Shown piece after piece: positions 16,638 through 22,264 of a DNA stretch of 22,264 nt. Source of the DNA: Polymyxa betae (Eukaryota > Endomyxa > Phytomyxea > Plasmodiophorida > Plasmodiophoridae); NCBI GenBank assembly GCA_003693705.1, contig RBZT01000824.1, positions 1 through 22,264 on the forward strand, written 5' to 3'. How positions within the stretch are numbered: position 1 is the first letter of the stretch; every line of letters begins with the position of its first letter. The position numbers and the translations under genes were made by a program. Below the pieces are notes generated by a model, which was given only the letters and a program-made list of their open reading frames with translations, did no database searches and was not told where the DNA came from.

Positions 16638-17077
16638 GTTCGAGCTCCGATGTCGAATGTGTTGAGATCGTCACGGCGACTCCAGATTCGAGCTCCGTTG
16701 CCAAAGCGGGCAGAAAGTGCACCTCCGATGTCTTCGATTATATTGGGTAGCTTGGTTCTGTCGACCATGTGCTTCGAGTGACAAATCGCAGCGGTGGAGC
16801 TCAAAAAGCATAATTGTTCGTCGCCATCTCGATAAAGAACATGCAGACGTTTACACGCAAACAAGCTCAGCGTAACAAACAAAAATTAAACTTTTCTTCA
16901 ACAGTTCAGGGATGGCAGGCATCAAAGGCAATATCCGACCCAGTCCTGAGTTCACTCGCGCAGATAAGGAGTTTTGCAAATCGTAAACTAATTGATTGGA
17001 TAGTTAATCACTCCCAACCGTCTTCTGTCGTAGAACAAGATGACTTTAAAGATTTCTGCTCGCGGATACGGAAGTGA
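16638..17077 (+). pseudogene. N-terminal part of a decayed hAT transposase (hAT-B)
   Basis: In changing frames the stretch shows a BED-type finger: SDVFDYIG (about 16720-16747, the S-x-[VW]-[FW]-x-[YH]-[IF] start), then a cysteine region, then IIVRRHLDKEHADVY (about 16810-16850) with the two histidines. The clean frame 16814-17077 continues with KLIDWIVNHSQPSSVVEQDDFKDFCSRIRK, the hAT segment in which a P-x-S-x-V-E precedes D-F. The catalytic and dimerisation parts are absent downstream, so the copy is truncated. Its sequence differs from hAT-A and hAT-C. The CGGGTC foldback just upstream is probably its 5' end. Confidence 0.65.
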
Positions 17078-18380
17078 AGGATGGCGGAAGCCGAAGCGAA
17101 CATTTGCTGCTGCTGTCGTTTGAGCCTGGATGACGAGCTGCCAGATCAAGATGATTAGGTACATAGGTGATTCTTCAACTTTTTATTTCAATATTGTGAG
17201 GCGATTCGCTTGAGCCGGTAATTCTGTCTCATCGATCAGGGCGTTGGAATACCAGCAGATCGAGCTCTGCTTTAATTGCGTGCTTCGACCGACGCAACGC
17301 TTCTGGTTCGTCGATGGCAGTGATTGCCGCATTACGGCTTTGCATAAAAAGCATGACATTCAGATTGCGAGTGGAAGAATCTCTCCTGCAGAGCATTTAA
17401 GTTTACAACCTCCTCAGAAATTCTCTCAATTGCTGCTGTGCAACGAGAGCGACTCTCTTTACGACTCATGTCTAACTCGACTACTTCTCAGTATGATGTT
17501 TCTGCTGATTCATTCGCCTTCCGCTTCTTCGTGGGTGTAGCATGAACTTCGTGTATGGTTTGAAATCGTTTTTCTGCCATTTGATGAGAAGCGTAGTCGT
17601 CAGAAGATTTCAGTAGAGGGATAATATCAACCGGTTACAGCTCCGGTTTGGCATTATTTTCTCCATCGGCGGTCCCAGTTTTTTAATCTTTCAAAATCCG
17701 ACAAATCGCGCCCTTCGAAGAATTGAACCGAAATGTCCTTTTCAACCTTTTCGCAAGCTTTATTCGGAAGCTTTGATCAGGCCGTCACTTTGTTTCTAAT
17801 GTTTATGTTTAATTAAAATCTAAAGATATAAATAGACGATTGATATTACCCTTACAGACCACTTCGAAATGAGTCTGATAAGAAAGAGCCATAGCGTACA
17901 TAAAAGCAGGAGTTAATCGCTGGGCACGTGTTTTTTACAGCAGAAGCCTCCATCGATGTCGGGTTCCTTCAGCGCTGTAAGTGCAACTACTCTATACATC
18001 GCTTGCCCTTAACGTGTCTCCACCATTAAAGTTAATGGGGATGGGATCGTAAACTGGCATTGCATAAGAATCAGGGCTGCCGTTAGCCGATGAGAAATCA
18101 TGGCACCGGTTAAGTCCATAGACGTGGAAAACAAAAAGGTATCTCTTGAAAGAGAACCAGAGGAATCTTTTTGGAGCATTTTACCTTTTGCAAATGAGTC
18201 GTTAGCAGCTTCGGTTTTTTCAAGAAATAGATCCGCAGAAATTTGGTCCGAAGTTAACTTTCCAAATCTAAGGTATCTTTTACTCTTTTTACAAACAGCT
18301 CTATTAGTTCCATATCCCCAAGGGTCGAGCTGGAGACGAGTCATCCCGTGAACTGACCGGGGCCATGTTCCACGACCAGA
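17078..18380. other. Region with no recognisable gene
   Basis: Several weak open frames occur. 17081-17158 (+, 25 residues) has four cysteines in a row and an acidic end. 17244-17540 (+) lacks an ATG. A minus frame of about 50 residues near 17336-17480 reads LDMSRKESRSRCTAAIERIS and could be a short coiled coil. 18009-18452 (-) overlaps the end of the Gypsy-2 fragment but has no RNase H motif that I can see. None can be assigned. The stretch 17560-18000 shows no repeat or structure that I recognise. Confidence 0.35.
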
Positions 18381-18617
18381 ATCAATGCCGCACCTCAGTC
18401 GATACTGTGCAGCCACGCCATCTGGCCCCCAATGTATGTATACAGCAAGCATCGCGTCGCGATCAGCTTGATGCCATGCTGTCGTAAGCGCTCGATTACC
18501 TTCCGTAACGATTGAATGACCTCTTCGCTAGATTGTGCTTTAACAAGGATATGGTCGGTCCATATCATGACCGATCGCACCCTGGCCCGAAAATGCCCAA
18601 CATCATCCGTATTCCCC
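18381..18617 (-). pseudogene. Ty3/gypsy reverse transcriptase palm fragment (Gypsy-2, 3' part)
   Basis: Read from 18617 down, the frame gives a G-N-T-D-D lead, then VMIWTDHILVKAQSSEEVIQ, then SLRKVIERLRQHGIKLIATRC. This is the catalytic turn and following helix of a gypsy reverse transcriptase. The family's Y-x-D-D-I-L reads W-T-D-H-I-L, so one catalytic Asp is lost. In another frame RWRGC...VSTEVRH follows, like the W-C-G-x-x-x-S-x-x-G-V-x-x-D region. The upstream half lies beyond hAT-C at 20867-21961 in exactly the same frame. Confidence 0.85.
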
Positions 18618-18625
18618 TCAATTGT
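18618..18625 (+). repeat. Target site duplication of hAT-C, left copy
   Basis: TCAATTGT, against TCAATTAT at 20859-20866 (7 of 8 bases). An 8-bp duplication is the rule for hAT elements. Confidence 0.85.
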
Positions 18626-18680
18626 TAGGGATGGGCGCGGTTCCGGCTAACCAACCGCGTAGCCAGTTCGCAGGATTAAA

Positions 18681-18721
18681 CCGCTAGCCGGCTGGGCAGT
18701 GCGTTGTAGCCGGCTAGCCGG
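18681..18721. repeat. Left subterminal GGCTAGCCGG copies of hAT-C
   Basis: CCGCTAGCCGGCT (from 18681) and AGCCGGCTAGCCGG (18708-18721) match the cluster at the right end (20761-20836). They are candidate transposase-binding sites. Confidence 0.7.
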
Positions 18722-18801
18722 TAAAAAGTGCGGAGGCTGGGTTTCGAATCGGTTTCACCAGACCTCATATTCGCCAACTCTCTCCTGCGGGCGTTGCGGC
18801 T

Positions 18802-20680
18802 ATGACGACACCCGTAAGCGATTGGGTTGACGACGTGAATCTTGCGTATGACAGTTGCGATAGAGATGTGCTCAATGAACTGGTTTTTAACAGTGCCTGT
18901 CAAAGTGTTTGTCCCAGTTCTGAGCAGGCTGCATCACGATCGGGTCGGGAAACCAAAAATCGCAAGAAGATTTCATGGGTCTACAATCACTTCGCAGTCG
19001 ATGAACAAGGTAGACGCCGATGTACAGTTTCTAGATGCAGAACGTAATATTCTTCATCAAAGGCCACCGGTACGCTCTCGCTGCATCTGAAAAAGAAACA
19101 AAAGCTCTCGCCATTTGGCCTTGCAATTGACCCGAACCAAACTACATTCTCCGACGATGGAACCTTATTAGTGGTAACTCCTTGCCTTTTTAACTAGAAA
19201 TGATGGTTAATCTAAGAGCCTTCATACGCTCATAACAACCTGTGAACTGATGATAAAAGAGCTGAGATTTTCAAAGCACTGGATCATTGGATAGTGGTGA
19301 ACAAGCTTCCTTTATCTGTCGTTGAGTCTGAGACCTTTGTTTCCTTTTGCCGCAAGCAAAACGGAGAATATCCTGTTCCTTCAAGTCGTACAGTTACTCA
19401 TGGAATTCAGGATGGATATGCTGACGCAAATCAAAAGCTTAAGCGCTGTTTGATGATATTCCTGGCCGTGTTGCTCTGACAGCAGATCGGTGGTCTGCCC
19501 GTACAATGATTCCTCGTGACAATCCACTGGATCGGACAGACTGGAAGTTACATTCGTCTCTTTTGGATTTCGTATATCTTCCCCTCCACACTGGTCGACA
19601 GCGGAGCTGATTCTCGATATTCTGACGGAATTCAATGTTCATACCAAGGTTCGTGCCATCACTACCGACAGTGGCTCTGAAATGGCACCAGCTATGAATC
19701 ACATTAGAGCTGCGCTGAAAAAAACCGGTATAAATCTCGATGATGATTGGGATCTGCGGTGCATTTGCCACATTATGAATCGTGGAGTTAAGGATTGCGA
19801 AAAGCTGATGCAAAACGAACTGGGACTTCTTCGCTCCTTATTGAAGACAGTTAGAGCACCTACGGCAATGCGACAATTCAATACTATTTAAGTGCGGTAA
19901 GGCACTCGGAATATCTGCGAAGTTGCCATTCAAGACGTTGATACCAGATGGAATTCGACATCCTTGATGATCGCCAAATGCGATGGTAAACAAACACGCA
20001 AAAATCATTTGCTAATTTCATTCCAAAGAAATAGATTTATACGCAATACTCCTCACATCAGGAAAAATTGAAACCTCTGAATCCCTTTGACTGGCGGGTC
20101 TTAAAGTCAACTGAGGGACTTTTTGTAACCTGCATAGGAGCTCACTACCGCAGCAAGCGGGCAGGTTATACAACGCTATCTATGCCGCCACCGATTTACG
20201 AATCTCTTAACAGACATATCCTGGAAACAATCAATGCTTCTGCCCAGACTGGTAGAAATATCGATTCTGCTGGACGTTTGCGCTTTTTGGACTGAATTTG
20301 TTTGCCCAGGTTTTACTGTCCCATAGCCCAGGATGCATTGATGGATCCATCTATTGGATAACATTGAATCCGAGGTTCCAAGCTTAACGAAATTCATTCG
20401 AGGTATCTTAATTCGTGATTACGGATTTCGCCTTACGTCTGTTCAGGAGCCAGCGCAGTCAGTCAGTTTGCTAACAGCAGAGAAACTGGCTCGAGCTCCT
20501 GGTCTTTTATGTGGCAGTGAAGACGAGGTGGATGATGTTTTTGACTTTACCAAAAAAGCCGATTTATCTTGTGATGACCCCATCCAGTGTTGGGGATCAA
20601 TCGGCCACAATCGATTTCGTCTTATAACTTTGCTGGTTCGCGACGCTCGCATCGCTGTGAGTTCTGCCTACGATACTTAA
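18802..20680 (+). pseudogene. Decayed full-length hAT transposase (hAT-C)
   Basis: From ATG 18802 a BED finger is seen: ISWVYNHFAVDEQGRRRCTVSRC, then after a frameshift TGTLSLHLKKKQK (about 19061-19100) with the last His replaced by Gln. There follow WIVVNKLPLSVVESETFVSF (19294-19479 frame), VALTADRWSARTMIP with the catalytic T-x-D-x-W, VRAITTDSGSEMAPAMNHI, and DLRCICHIMNRGVKD (19682-19891 frame). Further on are DVDTRWNSTSLMIA near 19935-19980, YTTLSMPPPIYESLNRHILE (20068-20295) and the dimerisation domain at 20354-20680: DVFDFTKKADLSCDDPIQCW, then FRLITLLVRDARIAVSSA. The usual W-W reads C-W. At least six frame changes or stops show that it is inactive, yet every region is present and in order. 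Confidence 0.9.
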
Positions 20681-20760
20681 AGAGGAATAAAGATATTATG
20701 AGCCGACTTACTCTGAATAAACTTAGGGCTTTTACCAGTCTATAGAAACCCTAACCTTAA

Positions 20761-20836
20761 ACCGGCTAGTCGGCAGCTAGCCGGTTTTCTAAGCGGCTAG
20801 CCGGCTGGTTCTGATTTTCAAGCCAGCTAGCCGAAA
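20761..20836. repeat. Right subterminal GGCTAGCCGG copies of hAT-C
   Basis: ACCGGCTAGTCGG, CAGCTAGCCGGT, GCGGCTAGCCGGCT (20793-20806) and CCAGCTAGCCG (from 20824) mirror the left cluster just inside the TIR. Confidence 0.7.
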
Positions 20837-20858
20837 CCGGAACCGCGCCCATCAATAT

Positions 20859-20866
20859 CAATTATT
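20859..20866 (+). repeat. Target site duplication of hAT-C, right copy
   Basis: TCAATTAT, the partner of 18618-18625. The right copy keeps the reading frame of the gypsy reverse transcriptase across the join. Confidence 0.85.
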
Positions 20867-21961
20867 CTATCCGATGTGATCACTCCATCATGAGTCATAA
20901 ACGAAAGATATTCTTGGCAGCCTTCATCCACCGGAAACTGCAAATATCCAATGAACGCGTCCAGGACTGCGAAACGACCTCGAAAATAGGCATCTGCCAC
21001 GAGGATGGGATGGTAGTAGTTGCTTTCGACGCGCTTAAATCGACAATCATTCGATAGCCTCGATTCCCAGGATTCGCCACGACCAAGGCCGTTGACGAAC
21101 AACCTGAATTCGGATTACGTCTAACGATCACGTTGTGCTCTAACTCCGATACCATCTCAGAAAGAATCTCCCGATGATGCGGGGATAGCCCCTCGCTCGT
21201 GACCGCGGCAATTCGGCATCCTGCTTTATGCGAATCTTCATCGGCTTTAGACGTGCCGGCGAGTCTCTTCCGAGTTTCGTCCTGAAAATGTCGCGAGATT
21301 TCAAATTATCCAGTTGCTGCTGCACCCAATCTGGCTCATTAGCATCATCGCCAATTGCAACATGTTCTGCCGAGCCGATTCCAATTCCTTATCGTTCTGC
21401 TTTCGACAATTCGCAACCGATCCTCCCTAGGATCAAAGAATATGTCATTCTTATCGTCAACTGTTAGCTCCTGCATTTTCAAGTGCTGTCCTGATGAACT
21501 CGGATCGATCCCAAAAACACCAAGCTCCGGCATACAGATCAATTTCTAATCCATCGATGAGTGAACAATCAAACATTATCCTTGCACTAAATTTGATCTC
21601 AACTGGCAATGGTACAGTTGCCTTCATAATGCCTTCCGCTAAAGATTTTGTAGTTGTTCCGATCGCCGATCCAAGCTTGAGAGGCTGTTCGAGAGCCGTG
21701 TCATCCAATGGTAAAGCTTTAACAAATTCATTAAAGTTCTTAGAATAATAGTCTTATCATCATCTCAGTCGAATACCGCAAACGCAGCAATGTTTTCCAC
21801 ACTGACTTCGACTCGCTAAAAATTTCCCTTGACAGCATTAAGTCGTCTGGCTTTCTGGTTGTTTTGCCAGAACGCAACTTTCGCTCTGCCAATACCGTGG
21901 TCAACTCTGTTTGCTCCGTTTCAGGGTGTTTTGTGTGCAGCTGTATCGGTTTGGGAACCAA
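20867..21961 (-). pseudogene. Ty3/gypsy protease to reverse transcriptase (Gypsy-2, 5' part)
   Basis: Read from 21961 down in changing frames, a protease-like end comes first (KLGSAIGTTTKSLAEGIMKA, then VPLPVEI, about 21690-21570). Then comes the linker with DIFRTKLGRDSPARLKPMKI and RARGYPR (21140-21325). Reverse transcriptase fingers and palm start follow: LEHNVIVRRNPNSGCSSTAL, NRGYRMIVDLSA, then in the next frame FAVLDAFIGYLQFPVDEGCQ, YLSFMTHDGV and SDRII, which meets the hAT-C insertion. The active-site DSG of the protease is not visible. Together with 18381-18617 this covers protease to palm. Gag and integrase are not in the window. Order and spacing are those of Metaviridae-type gag-pol. 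Confidence 0.85.
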
Positions 21962-22042
21962 CTAAGCAATCTAAGCGCTTAGATTGCTAAGTTGGTTCCC
22001 AAACCGATCGCTTAGATTGCTTAGTTGGTTCCCAAACCGATA
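21944..22042. repeat. Inverted repeat triplet, 34-bp arms
   Basis: A 34-bp word (21944-21977, starting TATCGGTTTGGGAACC) is followed by its near inverse (about 21978-22008, TAAG for TTAG) and then by its exact inverse (22009-22042). The junction of the first two is the perfect 20-bp palindrome CAATCTAAGCGCTTAGATTG. The DNA could extrude as a cruciform, and a transcript would form a long hairpin. Confidence 0.95.
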
Positions 22043-22225
22043 CAAAAATGTGTTCCGGCTCCTTTCGAGTCGTTCCTCAACATTCCCCAGGGCATCCTCA
22101 TATCCCCAGTATCTAAACGCTTCGTAGTGGTATCCCGAAAACCCCTCAAAAATCCTCAGTCATCAGCGTGACTCGAACCCCGGACCTCCGGAGACGAACA
22201 CATTTTTGTATCGGTTTGGGAGTTG
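22009..22225. repeat. Head-to-head copies of a possible tRNA-derived SINE
   Basis: 22030-22055 (starting TCCCAAACCGATACAAAAATG) is the exact inverse of 22196-22221, so two copies face each other. The plus copy is preceded by GCTTAGTTGGTT, like a pol III A box. The minus copy continues into GGTCCGGGGTTCGAGTCA (22169-22186), with GGTTCGAGTCA like a B box. The plus copy has a weaker TTTCGAGTCG (22063-22072). The T-arm stem does not pair, so it is not a functional tRNA. A tRNA-derived SINE or its relics is the best guess. Confidence 0.35.
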
Positions 22226-22264
22226 CTACTGTCAAGACTTGACGCCAACATTGGAATACGCGAC

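Larger units (their letters stand above)
18626..20858 (+). mobile_element. hAT transposon nested in Gypsy-2 (hAT-C)
   Basis: The 2233-bp element has 21-bp TIRs: TAGG then GATGGGCGCGGTTCCGG (18626-18646), and the inverse at the other end (20838-20858) with the inner 17 bp perfect and two changes in the outer four. TAGGGATGGG is a classic hAT terminus. Next to the TIRs at both ends are copies of the palindrome-like word GGCTAGCCGG. The 8-bp duplications on both sides differ at one base. A decayed transposase fills the middle. Taking out the element with one target copy restores the reading frame of the interrupted gypsy reverse transcriptase, which fixes the boundaries. Confidence 0.93.

Noticed and set aside
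17244-17540. 98-residue plus-strand ORF
   Set aside because: It has no ATG at its start, no recognisable motif, and competing frames on the other strand. Not supported as a gene.
18009-18452. 147-residue minus-strand ORF as RNase H of Gypsy-2
   Set aside because: None of the RNase H acidic motifs is visible, and its start overlaps the reverse transcriptase relic in another frame.
22160-22225. tRNA gene on the minus strand (GGTTCGAGTCA looks like a T loop)
   Set aside because: The five bases on each side of the loop do not pair and no acceptor stem or anticodon arm can be built. Kept only as a possible tRNA-derived repeat.

Overview
This window reads as eukaryotic DNA made almost entirely of transposable elements (TEs), several nested in one another. 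I see no convincing host gene, no rRNA or tRNA gene and no CRISPR array. The mix is PIF/Harbinger, three hAT elements with BED-type fingers, Ty1/copia, several Ty3/gypsy copies (one with a chromodomain remnant) and a TTAA-specific piggyBac-like element. The style of the gypsy reverse transcriptase linkers and of the TTAA-element transposase reminds me of oomycete or other stramenopile genomes. That assignment is inference from memory, not proof. Apart from the Harbinger element every coding region is broken by stops and frameshifts.

Layout. 1-360 is flank without a gene. 364-2735 is a complete PIF/Harbinger element with 14-bp terminal inverted repeats (TIRs), a TAA target duplication, an intact DDE transposase (+) and, tail to tail, a SANT/Myb-like DNA-binding protein in two reading frames (-). 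2984-5159 is a decayed hAT element (hAT-A, +) that contains a ~95-bp repeat found again at 9303-9397. 6248-7497 is a copia gag-pol fragment (-). 7640-8985 is a diverged tandem satellite with a ~310-bp unit. About 8999-9451 is a possible LTR. 9650-10444 is the integrase and chromodomain end of one gypsy element (Gypsy-3, +). 10640-11860 and 15592-16183 are two halves of another gypsy element (Gypsy-1, -), split by the TTAA element at 11865-15587. 16312-17077 holds short tandem repeats, a CGGGTC-rich foldback and the N-terminal part of a second hAT (hAT-B, +). 18381-18617 and 20867-21961 are halves of a third gypsy (Gypsy-2, -), split by a third hAT (hAT-C, 18626-20858, +) with clear TIRs and an 8-bp duplication. 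21944-22221 is a cluster of inverted repeats with pol III box-like words.

Most notable is the TTAA element. Its decayed gene carries, in order, an acidic N-terminus, a piggyBac-like DDE core, a SAP DNA-binding motif, a PD-(D/E)XK nuclease of the lambda-exonuclease/YqaJ type (E, D, ExK and Q all visible) and a cysteine-rich C-terminus. A transposase joined to a recombination-type exonuclease would be unusual. The nesting also gives a relative order of events: both gypsy copies predate the cut-and-paste elements inside them, and removing hAT-C plus one target copy restores the reverse-transcriptase reading frame exactly. The Harbinger element is the least damaged and probably the youngest.
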